64,000 nucleotides of DNA from Valencia hispanica (lineage: Eukaryota > Chordata > Actinopteri > Cyprinodontiformes > Valenciidae): the NCBI GenBank assembly GCA_963556495.2, contig OY747705.1, positions 1,766,001-1,830,000 of the forward strand. Reading direction: 5' to 3'. The position numbers were made by a program, and so were the translations under genes. The notes beneath the pieces are model-generated. The model was not told the DNA's origin. It did not search any database and saw nothing but the letters and a program-made list of their open reading frames with translations. Positions 40,101 through 51,640 of the stretch are shown piece after piece. How positions within the stretch are numbered: position 1 is the stretch's first letter; every line of letters starts with the position of its first letter.

Positions 40101-41060
40101 CAGGTCTGGGTCTGCAGAATCTAATAATAGTAAGGGAATGACCTGACTTCTTGTGCCATAAATGTGGCGAGCAGGGGCAGTACGCACGGGAGTGTACTAG
40201 GGATGCAGAAAAGTGGGCCTTGTGTTTTAATAAGAATAGAGACTGTATTTATAATGACAGCAAGTCAGAACTGTCTCCAGGAGGGAAATCTACCAGGTAT
40301 GAACCTGAGGTGAAGCAGGAGGTGGAAGAAATAGAGAAGGAGCCAGAGGGAGAAGCTGCGGTAACGCAGATGGGGACATCGCCTTCCAGATCTATGGGGG
40401 GTGTAGGCTGTGGAGCCAGCATCTACCTTTGAGTATGTAAAAAGAAGGCTTTTTGTGTTTGCAAGAAACTCACTGGGCTAACAGAATAGTTCAACGGATG
40501 ACTTTGAAATGGAAAGGAAATATACTTGCTAATAATTGAACGGAAAATGCTTGTGGTGTGGCAGATAGATGAAATTAAAAATAATTTTGTAGGTAAAAGT
40601 GATCATGCGGTGCTTTCTTGTGTATTAGGTAGAAGTGTAGATAAAAAAGGAGGTGGCTTTTAAGGCCAAAATACAGATTTATTAAATTACAATTTGTATA
40701 GAGAAATTATTTTAAAAATCCTAGTTAATGCGCTGGAGAATCCGGTATTTAGTACTGATGTCTGTCTTTGGTGGGAAGATGTTAAAGCACAAATAAAAAA
40801 GAAATCTAATAGATTTGCAAACGTAAGAAATTTTAGGAATACGGAAAAAGGAAACAAGTTAAAAAAGGTAATTAGGGAGACATACAGGTGGGTGATACGG
40901 AGAAAGGGAGAGCTACACACAGGTGAGACAGAGGAAACTGATAGTTGAGACAGAGAAGGGGAGAAAAACGAACAAGTGATATGGACACAAGTAGAAAAAC
41001 AACAAATGGTGTTGTTTAAAAAACAAAAAGTGGACAGCGGAAATAGAGCATTTACTCTGA
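40100..41060 (+). mobile_element. Tx1/L1-like LINE fragment
   Basis: Two pieces of an L1-superfamily LINE lie in order. The first, at 40151-40432, has CHKCGEQGQYARECTRD, a zinc-knuckle-like motif in which the His is replaced by Gln. The second, from about 40450, reads FCLQETHWANRIVQ, then KWKGNILAN, SDHAVLSCVLG near 40600 and a basic WWEDVKAQIKKKSNRF helix, which fits an endonuclease followed by the start of the linker before RT. Stops and deletions are frequent. RT itself is absent. Confidence 0.6.
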
Positions 41061-43159
41061 AATGGACTGTCATTTCTCTTTGTGAGACAAAAAGAGGCAC
41101 TTCTTAAAAGTGACAATAAGAAACACTATCAAGAGACTAAACAAAAATGTGTTGAACACATACCCACTCAACTCAGGGATCAGAGAAGATGCATAATCTG
41201 AAAGCACAATATGGCCAGTACACCAGAATTCATAGCCACACATTCACAGCTCAGTAATGAACTTATGAGAGTTCCCTCAGAGTTGTTTGGATTTTGGGTC
41301 TGCACATAAAGCAATTTGCTGATGGGGAGGTTGTCAAAGAATGCATGCTTCTCAAAGTAAAGTTTGTTTGTTTGACTTTATTAAGGACAATGTACACAAA
41401 CATTAAGCTCAGAGAGACAGAAGCGCTACAACAGATTATAGCTAAATAACTGGTTTCCTTCTGAAGTCCAAATCACATGATCTACAATATATTAGTCACA
41501 GAATATAACATCATAATGTGGGTTATCATACACTTGCCATATCATTAATATTCCAACCTACTGTGCCATCCAATATGTTTGAATTTGCAGTTGTCCTTTC
41601 CATATTATCTATTGTTTACAATATATTACAATAAAATTGCATTAATTTTGCATGGTGCTACCCATTGCAGGCCCTTATGCACAGTCCATAAGTTGCATAT
41701 CAATAGAGAAGTAATACTATTTGATGCACAACACTGATGCTGGTCAGAGGTGCACAATCCTATATCAGTGATGACAAGTCGGACCACTCCATAACCACTT
41801 TTTTATTTTACAGGTAAAGGTGACGTAGTTTGCTTAATCCCCCCCCCTTCATTAGGAATGCAAATGTTTTGCGTTTTGGAATATTCCACTGACCTCTGGA
41901 GGAGTAGCACAGCAACGGGTAAATGCTGGGTATCTTCAGATGTAATTACATGACCTCCAAGCAAGTTTGGCCATGAAAGAACATTTCGTCAGTACTGGCT
42001 CTTCCACTTTCTGGCTCCAAATGGTTCCTGATACAGTTTTTTCAGGTCTGAAGAAAGTAACCCTGCCTGATCTTGACCATGACAGCTTTCTCCACAATGA
42101 ACATGATCAAAACCAAATACCGTTTCAGGCTCACCAATGAGCACCTCCACACACCTCTTTAACAATGGCCCTGAGTCCTTTCAAGCACATGTTTAAAAAA
42201 TCTGGGAGGGCAAGTAAGAGCTAACTTCTCTTACTGAGTATAAAAACAAGAAAGCAATACCCTAAATACAATATGTTCAGTTATTAAATGTGTTGAGAGA
42301 AACTCTTGAATCCACAGGTGAAAAGAATCAAGCTTTTCTACATTTATTGTTTTTTTTCAAGTTAGTAATTTGTGAACATGTGTAGTTCCTATGCTTTATT
42401 TATTTCCTTGTTGACATGTTATCCTAATTTTATTCAGTAAATGAGAGAACATTACACATATAAGAAATCAAACATATGTTGGCTGATTAATCAAGCCTGC
42501 TCCTAATTATTAATCTGGTGAGTTGTGGAACCTGCTAACTGCCAGCAGGGTGCTGTGGGTATATAAGGAGACTATGCCATTTGCTTCATCATGCTTACTG
42601 GAACTGCTGCACTTCCTGGTATGTCCTGTCGCTCGCTGTCTGATCAGCTCTGTGTTGACTGATGTAAACGAGCTTTGTTGTAGCATTATTTGGTAGCACT
42701 GGGGCGTGACATTACTGGTTCTTTCCCAGGTGACTTTAACATAAGCCCTTTTCAAAAAACAATGGCGCCAATTTACCGCAAAGCATCATAAGGGAACCTT
42801 TGGTCATAAGTGGTCAGCCAGATTGAGCGATGGGGGGACTGGGACTTTTCATTTGACTTATTTACCTATTTTCTCCCGCGCTTCGGTGCTGTCCCTGTCA
42901 TCCACTTACTCGTTCTCGGCTGCTGCTACCACTGCTGCTGATTGATCTGCCGGAGAGGATGACGTTTTTCGGCGAAGGCCTAATCTTCATTCAAAGGTCC
43001 AGTGTTGGCTCAATATTGCGGTAATTTCACTATCAAGCTTGGAGGCACGAATTCCGCAATATTCTCGCCTCCCCATGCTGCCACGCCGCATTCAAAGGAC
43101 ACACCGTGCATGCAATATTACCATGTTATGTTGCCATGGAGTGTCTTTTAAAACAGATG
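41061..43159. other. Unassigned DNA, about 2.1 kb
   Basis: No coding sequence is supported. GTTTGTTTGACTTTATTAAG at about 41366 resembles an inverted LINE 3' tail. GGTATATAAGGAG at 42558 is a TATA-like site followed by a leader-like stretch, which might be an old LTR. A C-run lies at 41839-41847. Nothing else was recognised. Confidence 0.3.
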
Positions 43160-43579
43160 AAGAGATAGGAATTCTGTTAATGTTGTATGAGGGTTTAATT
43201 TTGTAGTGCATGTGGAAACACTTAGAAACCATGAACAATCAAGAGGAATGTGGCACATCCTGTGTGCCTTTTGTGAAGAAGCTGTGACCATTCTGTGAAC
43301 GAAGATCTATGTGGGAGGAGTTTCTTTTTAACTTGTTTCAAATAAAAACCTTATGCTGAGATAAAGCTGTGCTCAGTTACTAGAACTGAGTCCAGTGAAC
43401 GACGTCTCACTGTCAAAATATATAATTGTTGTTTGTTGTTCTTATTGCTCCTTTCTGCAGAAATGAACGAGCACGCGGGAAGGTGAAATGACAGCTCAGA
43501 GAGCCCAGGGTCATAAATTAAATGTGTATCTGTTCCTTTAAAATAGGCTTTAAATTAGAGTGAAAACACCTTCTCAACA
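43160..43579 (+). repeat. Solo-LTR-like repeat, copy 2 (LTR-X)
   Basis: Plus-strand copy of the repeat at 6277-6685. It carries CAAATAAAAACCTTATGCTG at 43339-43358 as a polyadenylation signal followed by an R/U5-like stretch, and ends CTTCTCAACA at 43579. Both copies stop at the same CAACA, which supports this as the LTR end. No internal sequence adjoins either copy. Confidence 0.6.
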
Positions 43580-43944
43580 CAGGCTATAGTGAAAGAGTGT
43601 GACGGGATTGGTATCACCTGTGTGCTGCCAGGACGGGAAGCATTTCTCATCTTCCAGGTGACATAATCTGGTGGAGGTAGCGACATGAACGTCAAACGGC
43701 ACTGACGTTTGTTTGGGAAGGAGTGGAGACGGAGCTTTCAGGAGCCGACCAGTATACAAATCAGCGTCAGATAGCGGGAAAAATTAATGGTAAAAGGACA
43801 TTTGTCAGAAAAAAACACGGTGTTATTGAATGGAAAAAAATAAAGGACTTGGGAATATTTTGATGCTCAGAAGAAGAGGACTGGAGTTGGAGGAAATGCC
43901 AAAATCAAGGAGGATAGGCATCGGCGGGTAGGCACGGCTGTGTA

Positions 43945-45108
43945 GTGAATGAGAAGGAGTGGGGAGATATAGAGGAATATGAAAGTGAAGATAGTATGGA
44001 AATGAGTTTTGGACAGGATACGATGAAGGGAAAGAGAGGTAATAATTCAGATGGAGAAAAAACCAGGAAACAGAGAAGGGTCGTGCCAAATGAAAGTGCA
44101 GAAGAAGAGGAATGTGAATTTAAAGTCATATTGAGATTCAATGAGGGAAATGGAATAAATACAATGAGCCCGGTTAAACTAACATCTATTTTGAAGAATC
44201 AGGTAGGGGATATAAAATTGGCAAAGGTTTTGAGAGATGGAAATTTACTAATTGTTTGCAAGACTTAAGAACAGAGAGAAAAGGCTCGGAAAATAAGAGA
44301 GGTGGGGAAATACAAAGTGATTAGTATGAGTAAGGTGGGAATGGGGGATCAAGGGCCAAAAAGAGTGATTTGGGGAATACCTGTGGAGGTATCCATGGAA
44401 GAAATCAAAAATAATATAAGAGGAGCAAAAGTAAAAGATGCTAAAAGATTAACAGAGTTCCGGGATGGGATAAAGAGAGAAAAGGAGGCAGTCTTGTTAG
44501 TTTTTGAAGGAGAAATTTTACCATATCGAGTCTTCTTAGGTTGCATGTCTTATGCTGTGAGGGAGTACATACCAAAACCTATTAGATGCTTTAACTGCCA
44601 GAGATTTGGACATACAGCAAATATCTGTAAAGGGAAAAAGAGGTGTCCTAGATGTGGAGAGAATCATGGATTTGAAGAGTGTGGAAACAAAACAAAGCCA
44701 AATTGTTGTAACTGTGGAAGAGAACATAGTGCTGCTTATTTTGGTTGTCAGGTTATGAAAAGAGAAGTTCACATTCATCAAACAAAAGTACAAAACAAGA
44801 TATCTTATGCAGAGGCAGCTAAAATGGTTGGGAAAAATACAGTAAAAAGAGCTGGAACTCCAGTGGAGGAATCGTTTAAAGAAATGGGAAAAGAAATGGA
44901 AGGAAAAGTCTGGATAGATTTGAAAAAGCTTGTTACATTCATTGCAGGAGTAATTAATGCAACAATGGAAACAAAATCAAAGACAGAAAGGATTCAAATT
45001 ATTGTGAAAGCTGCTGCAAATCATTTAGATTTAAATGAGTTGTCGTGGGAGGAAGTTAGGCAAAATCTCAGTGCACGATCAAGTCAAGAAGGTGGAGGCA
45101 TAGGTTAG
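43945..45108 (+). pseudogene. Nimb-1 ORF1, RNA-binding protein with zinc knuckles
   Basis: One frame runs from ATG 43945 to TAG 45106-45108 (387 codons) with a single TAA at 44266 (codon 108). An acidic amino part is followed by an RNA-recognition-like middle and three Cys/His knuckles: CFNCQRFGHTANIC (C2-C4-H4-C) at residue 215, CPRCGENHGFEEC at 234 and CCNCGREHSAAYFGC at 254. A Lys-rich region follows with SYAEAAKM. This is the ORF1 layout of I-group LINEs, where the protein coats element RNA. One point change would explain the stop. Confidence 0.88.
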
Positions 45109-45110
45109 TA

Positions 45111-48100
45111 ATGGTATTAATTTTACAATGGAATGCAAGAAGTCTAATAGCAAATGGTCAGGAACTTAAAAGATATATAGAGCAACAAATAGAGAAACCA
45201 GATATAGTATGTATCCAAGAAACATGGTTAAATAAAAAATTAGATTTTAAATTATTTCCATATACTGTGATTAGAGGGGATAGAGAAGATGGCATTGGAG
45301 GAGGGTGTGCAACTTTTATTAATAGTAATTTAAATTATAGAGTTATTAAAATGGGGAAAGAAGAAGAATTTATTGGAATAGAAATCTATACATATAGTGG
45401 TCTAATCTATATAATCAATTACTATAATCCATGTAAGAAATTAGATTTAGATAATCTCAAATTAATAATAGGCTGTGAATTTAAAAATGTTTTGATATGT
45501 GGAGATTTTAATGCTCATAATACATTATGGGGAGGAAGAAAAACAGATGCAAATGGTGCAGTAATTGAGGAGTTAATAGATGATTTAAATTTAGTGTGTT
45601 TAAATGATGGAAGAGGAACAAGAATTAATATTAATACAGGTAGCACTTCTGCAATAGATATTACTTTAGTTTCTAATGAGTTGGCGGGGAAATGCGAGTG
45701 GAATATACAGGATAGTTCTTTGGGGAGTGATCATTATCCAATTTTTATTAAGGTTTTTGGATTTAAGGAATTAAACATCGGAAAAAGAGAAGGAAGGTGG
45801 GTATTAAAAAAAGCTAATTGGGATAAATTCAAATATATATGTGAAAAGAAACAAGATAGGATAAATATGAAAGAAGATGTAGAAATAGTGGAAATTACTT
45901 TTAGAAATATAATTAATAAAGCAGCTGAAATAACAATTCCAAAAAGTAAAGGGAATATGAAAAGGAAAAATGTGCCTTGGTGGAATGATCAATGTGAGAA
46001 AGCAATTAAGGAGAGAAATAAAAGTATGAAAGAATTGAAAAAGACTCATAATTTTGATAATCTAATAAATTACAAAAGACTGCAGGCAGAAGCAAGGAAA
46101 GTTATAAAACAAGCTAAAAGGGAAAATTGGAGACGTGTTTGTGATAAAATTGGGAGAACAACACCAGTAAGTGATGTTTGGGGAATGATAAAGAAGATGA
46201 AAGGAATATACAGAGAATTGAGTTATCCAGTGCTTAAAATGGAGGATGTTAGCTGTTAAAAATGAGGATAAAGCAGAGATGTTAGCCAAAACATTTGTTA
46301 GAATAAATAGTAATGATAATTTATCAGAGGATAGAAGGGTTAGAAGAGAAGAATCTAGAAAGAAAAATGAGGTAAGAAGTGACCAAGGAACGTTTTTGTC
46401 TTTAATAGATGTTCCTTTCACTTTAGTTGAGTTAGAGCTAGCATTGGGGAAAAGTAAAATAACGTCTCCTGGTAGAGATAAGATTAGTTATGAGATGCTT
46501 AAACATTTAGGAAATAAAATGAAGATTAAATTATTAGAATTGTATAATAAGGTTTGGGAAGAAGGAAAAATACCAAATAATTGGAGAGAAGCAGTAATAA
46601 TACCTATAATAAAATCAGGAAAAGATTCAAGTAAACCAGAAAATTATAGACCAATAGCTCTTACATCGCATATTGGAAAAATAATGGAAAGAATGATTAC
46701 AGAGAGATTAAATCATTTTCTGGAAAGTAGAAATTTAATAACAAAATATCAGAGTGGTTTTAGGAAAGGTAGGGGAACAATGGATCCAATAGTTTATCTT
46801 GAAAGTGAAATTAGGAAAGCACAATCTAATAAAGAAAGTTTAGCAATAGTATTATTTGATATAGAAAAAGCATATGATATGGTTTGGAAAGAGGGATTAT
46901 TAATTAAATTAAATAGATTAGGTCTTAGGAAAAATATATGAGTGGATAAAACATTTTTTATTTAATAGATATATTCAAGTAAAGATAGGGGATAAAATAT
47001 CAAATAAATATCTAGTTGAAAATGGAACTCCTCAAGGAAGTATAATTAGTCCTGTACTTTTCTCCATCATGATAAATGATGCTTTCGGAGATATAGGCTA
47101 CGAGTTTGGGAAAGCACTATTTGCTGATGATGGAGCAATTTGGGAAAGGGGACGAAATATTCAACACTTACAAAAGAAATTACAAGAAGCAATATTAAAG
47201 GTAGAAAACTGGTCTTATGATTGGGGTTTTAAGTTTTCAGTAGAGAAAACAAAAAGTATGGCGTTTACAAGAAAGAGAAACGTGCTGATCAATCTTAAAT
47301 TATATGGAGAAAAGCTTGAACAAGTTAAAAGTTTTAGATATCTGGGAGTGGTTTTTGATACTAAACTAATTTGGAAGGAGAATATAAGAAAAATTGAAGA
47401 AAGGTGTAAAAAAGTGATAATTTTAATGAGATGTTTAAAAGGAACTGATTGGGGTGCTAGTGCCCTGGCATTAAAACAAATTTATATAACAATGATTAGA
47501 TCAGTAATTGATTACGGTAGTATTGTATATAGTTCTGCAAGTAAAACTTTATTAAAAAAGATTGAGATTATACAAAACCAGGCGTTAAGAATATGTAGTG
47601 GAGCAATGAAGTCAACACCAATAGCATCTATTCAAGTAGAAATGCCGATAGATTTGAGGTTCAAACAAATATTGTTAAATTATTGGGCTAGTTTACAGGG
47701 ATGAACAGAAAAGATCATTTGGTTAGAAAAGAAATGTATTTATGTAGGAATAATGGGAATGATAAATCTGAGAGTATGGTTGGGAGAGCAAATAGATTAG
47801 CAGAAAAAAATTAAATTAAATAATATAAATTTTATAAAGAAATGTATGTATTCAGTTACTCCAAAGTGGATTTTCCCTCATTGTAATATTGATTTTTATA
47901 TTAAGATTAAAATGGAACAGGAAAAAGGTAAAGGAAATTGGGATAATATTATATTTGAAAGATTAAATAATATACATAAATCATTTATTCCAATATTTAC
48001 AGATGGATCAAAAGACTCAGGAAAAGAGACCACAGGTTTCTCTTTTTGTGTCCCAGATTTAGAGAAATATATAAAAATCAGAACTCCAAATAATTTGTCA

Positions 48101-48778
48101 GTTTTTGTATAATATGTACAGACTCTCTTTCAGGATTATTGTCCATTAAATCAGTGTCAAATGATACTAGACCGGATATTTTGTTAGAAATATATGAATG
48201 TTTGTTTAGATTGAGTAAATTAAAGATAGAAATAAGATTTATGTGGGTTCCAGCTCACAGAGGGGTTGAGGGTAATGAAATAGCTGATTTTTTTGCTAAA
48301 CAAGCAACTAAATTAAATAAATGGATAGAAATTCCATATAGTGTTAAAGAAGTAAAAGCAATTATCAAAATGCAGATATTGAATGAATGACTGTAATGAA
48401 ATGTGGGTAAAGGGAGAAGAAGGAAGGCATTTATTTCACATACAGGGAAAGGTAGGTAAGATGAGAAATATGGAAATTAATAATAGAGATAAAAAAATAA
48501 TAAGGTTAAGGATGGGACACACAGCGTTAAATAGCACTCTTAATTTAATAGGGAAACATCTGACAGGTTTTTGTGAATGCGGGAAAGATAGGGAAACGGT
48601 GGAACATGTGTTATGTTTTTGCAGTAAATATATAAGGAATAGAAAAAGGTTTAAAGAAAAATTAATACTAAAGGGATATGAGGAATTTAATTTAAGGATT
48701 TTGTTAGGTGGGGATAATAATATACATAAGTTAGTCTTGGAATTCCTTAGGAAAAGTATTTTAATTAGTAGAATATAG
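45111..48778 (+). pseudogene. Nimb-1 ORF2: endonuclease, RT, RNase H
   Basis: The APE endonuclease is intact in the first frame (45111-46259): LQWNARSLIANG, CIQETWL, ICGDFNAHNTLWGG, GSDHYPIF. The frame then shifts at about 46250; RT covers 46246-46941 (RPIALTSHIGKIMERMI, FDIEKAYDMVW) and continues in another frame from about 46930 with NGTPQGSIISPVLF and FADDGAIW. RNase H has PIFTDGSKD at 47990 and ICTDSLSG near 48115, but the stretch that should carry the catalytic Glu is missing, and FMWVPAHRGVEGNEIADFFA follows at 48238. The end has CECGKDRETVEHVLCFC. At least four frame disruptions make it inactive. Confidence 0.88.
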
Positions 48779-48910
48779 TTGTTGTTTTTTTAAAGGATAT
48801 TCCTACTCTGACTCACACTCCTACACAGTAGGTGGCGGTAATACGCCTTAAGTTGGATGCCACCTGCCATTTAAACAATAATAATAATAAGAAGAAGATA
48901 ATCTGGTGGA

Positions 48911-49595
48911 TTCAACTCTGAAGATCCTGTGGTACTGCAGGATACGCTACTATTTTGTCTTCCTTTTTTTCTGTATTTTGCTTTCTGCTTCTTTTTTGGT
49001 AGTTTTTTGTTTTTTCTTGCTGGCCACACTTAATGCGGCACTCTGAACGACAATCTTTTTGAGAGTTGGATGTTTTAATAATTTTATTTCAGAGTTATTA
49101 AGTGAATTTTTCTTTATGTGGTGTTTATATATCACATGTTATACATGTTCTGCTGTGTGTGTCTGCTTGGTGCAAGTGAATGTTCTCAACTGCTTGAGGA
49201 TGATATATGTATACATTTTTTGGAATCAGTTTTCTCCCTGTTTGGCTCATTACCTCTTTCCGGAAAGCCTCAGTCCTTTTCCATCCGTTTTTTTTCTGTA
49301 TTAACCATGTCTCCTACCTCATTTTATAGTGGGGAAAGCCAATGTGCATTTTGGTTCTATAATTATGTCCTTGGGTGAACTTCCCATGGTTGCAGTGTTA
49401 AATAGTGTTTTTAGGAGCATGCCATAGAAAATATGATGTTCCCCCTGGTCTTAGCACACATACCTAATAAGCACTTTGTTAAATCACAGTAAATTTTGTC
49501 AAAGTATTTTGACAGAATTAATTTGATTTAATAGGCAAATGTGTGCTGCATTGATTGATTTGAAGTAATAGGCTACCTAAATTTTACTTTAGGTA
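48911..49595. other. Unassigned DNA between Nimb-1 and Tc1-A
   Basis: AT-rich, with short frames only. A T-rich stretch lies at 48960-49020. This is the right flank into which Nimb-1 inserted. Confidence 0.3.
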
Positions 49596-49808
49596 CAGTG
49601 GCTTGCAAACGTATTCAGCCCCCTTGAACTTTTCCACATTTTGTCACATTACAGCCACAAACATGAATCAATTTTATTGGAATTCCACGTGAAAGACCAA
49701 TACAAAGTGGTGTACACGTGAGAAGTGGAACGAAAATCATACATGATTCCAAACATTTTTTACAAATAACTGAAAAGTGGGGTGTGCGTAATTATTCAGC
49801 CCCCTTAG

Positions 49809-50828
49809 TCAATACTTTGTAGAACCACCTTTTGCTGCAATTACAGCTGCCAGTCTTTTAGGGTATGTCTCTACCAGCTTTGCACATCTAGAGACTGAAA
49901 TTTTTGCCCATTCTTCTTTGCAAAACAGCTCCAGCTCAGTCAGATTAGATGGAAAGCGTTTGTAAACAGCAGCTTTCAGATCTTGCCACAGATTCTCGAT
50001 TGGATTTAGATCTGGACTTTGACTGGGCCATTCTAACACATGGATTTGTTTTGTTTTAAACCATTCCATTGTTGCCCTGGCTTTATGTTTAGGGTCGTTG
50101 TCCTGCTGGAAGGTGAACCTCCGCCCCAGTCTCAAGTCTTTTGCAGACTCCAAGAGGTTATCTTCCAAGATTGCCCTGTATTTGGCTCCATCCATCTTCC
50201 CATCAACTTTGACCAGCTTCCCTGTCCCTGCTGAAGAGAAGCAACCCCAGAGCATGATGCTGCCACCACCATATTTGACAGTGGGGATGGTGTGTTCAGA
50301 GTGATGTGCAGTGTTAGTTTTCCGCATCACATAGCGTTTTGCATTTTGTCCAAAAAGTTCCATTTTGGTCCCATCTGACCAGAGCACCTTCTTCCACATG
50401 TGTGCTGTGTCCCCCACATGGCTTGTGGCAAACTGCAAACAGGACTTCTTATGGTTTTCCTTTAACAATGGCTTTCTTCTTGCCACTCTTCCATAATGGC
50501 CAACTTTGTGCAGTGCACCACTAATAGTTGTTCTATGGACAGATTCCCCCACCTGAGCTGTAGATCTCTGCAGCTCATCCAGAGTCCCCATAGGCCTCTT
50601 GGCTACATTTCTGATCAGCGCTCTCATTGTTGGGCCTGTGAGTTTAGGTGGACGGCCTTGTCTTGGTAGGTTTACAGTTGTGCCATACTCCTTCCATTTC
50701 TGAATGATCGCTTGAACAGTGCTCCGTGGGTTGTTCAAGGCTTGGGAAAGCTTTTTGTAGCCTAAGCCTGCTTTAAATTTCTCAATAACTTTATCCCTGA
50801 CCTGTCGGGTGTGTTCTTTGAACTTCAT
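49809..50828 (-). CDS. Tc1 transposase, intact (339 aa)
   Basis: An uninterrupted 339-residue transposase, the usual Tc1 length. Residues 1-50 form a paired-like helix-turn-helix (KLSQALNNPRSTVQAIIQKW), GRPPK at 58-62 is the GRPR-type hinge, and a second DNA-binding helical region follows to about 120. The catalytic core has Asp152 (LWSDGTKMELFG), the Gly-rich YGGGSIMLWGCF at 186-197, Asp243 (QQDNDPKH) and Glu278 (SPDLNPIENLW), with 34 residues between the last two, so DD34E. The usual SDET is SDGT, a non-catalytic position. It would bind the inverted repeats and cut and paste at TA. The start chosen is the first ATG after the right repeat. Confidence 0.93.
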   Translation of the reverse strand: MKFKEHTRQVRDKVIEKFKAGLGYKKLSQALNNPRSTVQAIIQKWKEYGTTVNLPRQGRPPKLTGPTMRALIRNVAKRPMGTLDELQRSTAQVGESVHRTTISGALHKVGHYGRVARRKPLLKENHKKSCLQFATSHVGDTAHMWKKVLWSDGTKMELFGQNAKRYVMRKTNTAHHSEHTIPTVKYGGGSIMLWGCFSSAGTGKLVKVDGKMDGAKYRAILEDNLLESAKDLRLGRRFTFQQDNDPKHKARATMEWFKTKQIHVLEWPSQSPDLNPIENLWQDLKAAVYKRFPSNLTELELFCKEEWAKISVSRCAKLVETYPKRLAAVIAAKGGSTKY

Positions 50829-51065
50829 GGTGTTGTTGCTCCCAACATTCTCTTAGACAACCTCTGAGGCCGTCACAGGGCAGCTGTATTTGTACTGACA
50901 TTAGATTACACACTTGTGCACTCTATTTAGTCATTAGCACTCATCAGGCAATGACTATGGGCAACTGACTGCACTCAGAACAAAGGGGGCTGAATAATTA
51001 CGCACACCCCACTTTTCAGTTATTTGTAAAAAATGTTTGGAATCATGTATGATTTTCGTTCCACT

Positions 51066-51508
51066 TGTAATGGCAAAAATAGTATCTCAGGGTTTCCATG
51101 ATAAAGAAGACTTGAGTCCCAGAAGGCGTTTAAGTATTTAATTCAAACATGTCTGGCCAGAACACAGAGGGGACAGAGTTACTCGTGCATCACCCTAACC
51201 AACCTTTCTAACTAACCGCTTAAATAGTATTCAGCAATCATTGTTTATCTCTGTAGATGTCTTCTCCAACGTTCACGCCCCGCCTCCAGAGAACTGCTTC
51301 ACACGAGTCTTATACCAACGCATAAAGCAGCTCATCCAAAGGCCAGACTTTTATCTTACTGCCCCGGCGTCTGTCTCTCTGGTGACCTGACACATATATC
51401 TTTCTCATAACATTAAGCTGGAACAATAAGCTTGTCATTTCCTTAGATGCATTCACTAAACAGAGAATATACACTTAATTCCTAATTGCATAACAATTTT
51501 CCACCACA
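51066..51508 (-). repeat. Solo LTR inserted in the right TIR of Tc1-A
   Basis: A 443-base insert with TG/CA ends (TGTAATGG to CCACCACA) splits the Tc1 inverted repeat. The flanks CACT at 51062-51065 and CATT at 51509-51512 form a 4-bp duplication with one mismatch, and removing the insert restores the Tc1 repeat exactly. The sense strand is minus, because the related LTR at 57961-58200 is followed by a PBS in the opposite orientation. Recombination between two LTRs would leave this structure. Confidence 0.85.
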
Positions 51509-51640
51509 CATTTCTCACCTGTACACCACTTTGTATTGGTCTTTCACGTGGAATTCCAATAAAATTGATTCATGTTTGTGGCTGTAATGTGACAAAATGT
51601 GGAAAAGTTCAAGGGGGCCGAATACTTTTGCCAGCCACTG

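Larger units (their letters stand above)
43676..48897 (+). mobile_element. Full-length Nimb/I-type LINE (Nimb-1)
   Basis: A 5.2-kb LINE is flanked by a perfect 13-bp target duplication, ATAATCTGGTGGA, at 43663-43675 and 48898-48910. In order it has a 5' UTR, ORF1 with three zinc knuckles, ORF2 with APE endonuclease, RT, RNase H and a carboxy Cys/His motif, and a 3' UTR with GTAGGTGGCGGTAATACGCC, whose GGTGGC pairs with a downstream GCCACC, and a tail of AATAAT and GAAGAA units. It is the most complete LINE in the window. ORF1 has one stop and ORF2 several frame breaks. Confidence 0.92.
49596..51640 (-). mobile_element. Tc1 transposon (Tc1-A), complete, with LTR in right TIR
   Basis: A complete Tc1 element is bounded by TA at 49594-49595 and 51641-51642 with ends CAGTGGCTTGCAAA and GCCAGCCACTG. 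The inverted repeats are about 210 bases long with an inner direct-repeat-like block (GCGTAATTATTCAGCCCCC), an IR/DR layout. The left repeat is 49596-49806; the right is 50988-51065 plus 51513-51640, split by a solo LTR. The transposase lies on the minus strand between them. A second, deleted copy is at 55868-56681. Confidence 0.93.

Noticed and set aside
41366..41400. A LINE 3' tail on the minus strand
   Set aside because: The word resembles LINE tails, but no coding or UTR sequence of a known family adjoins it.
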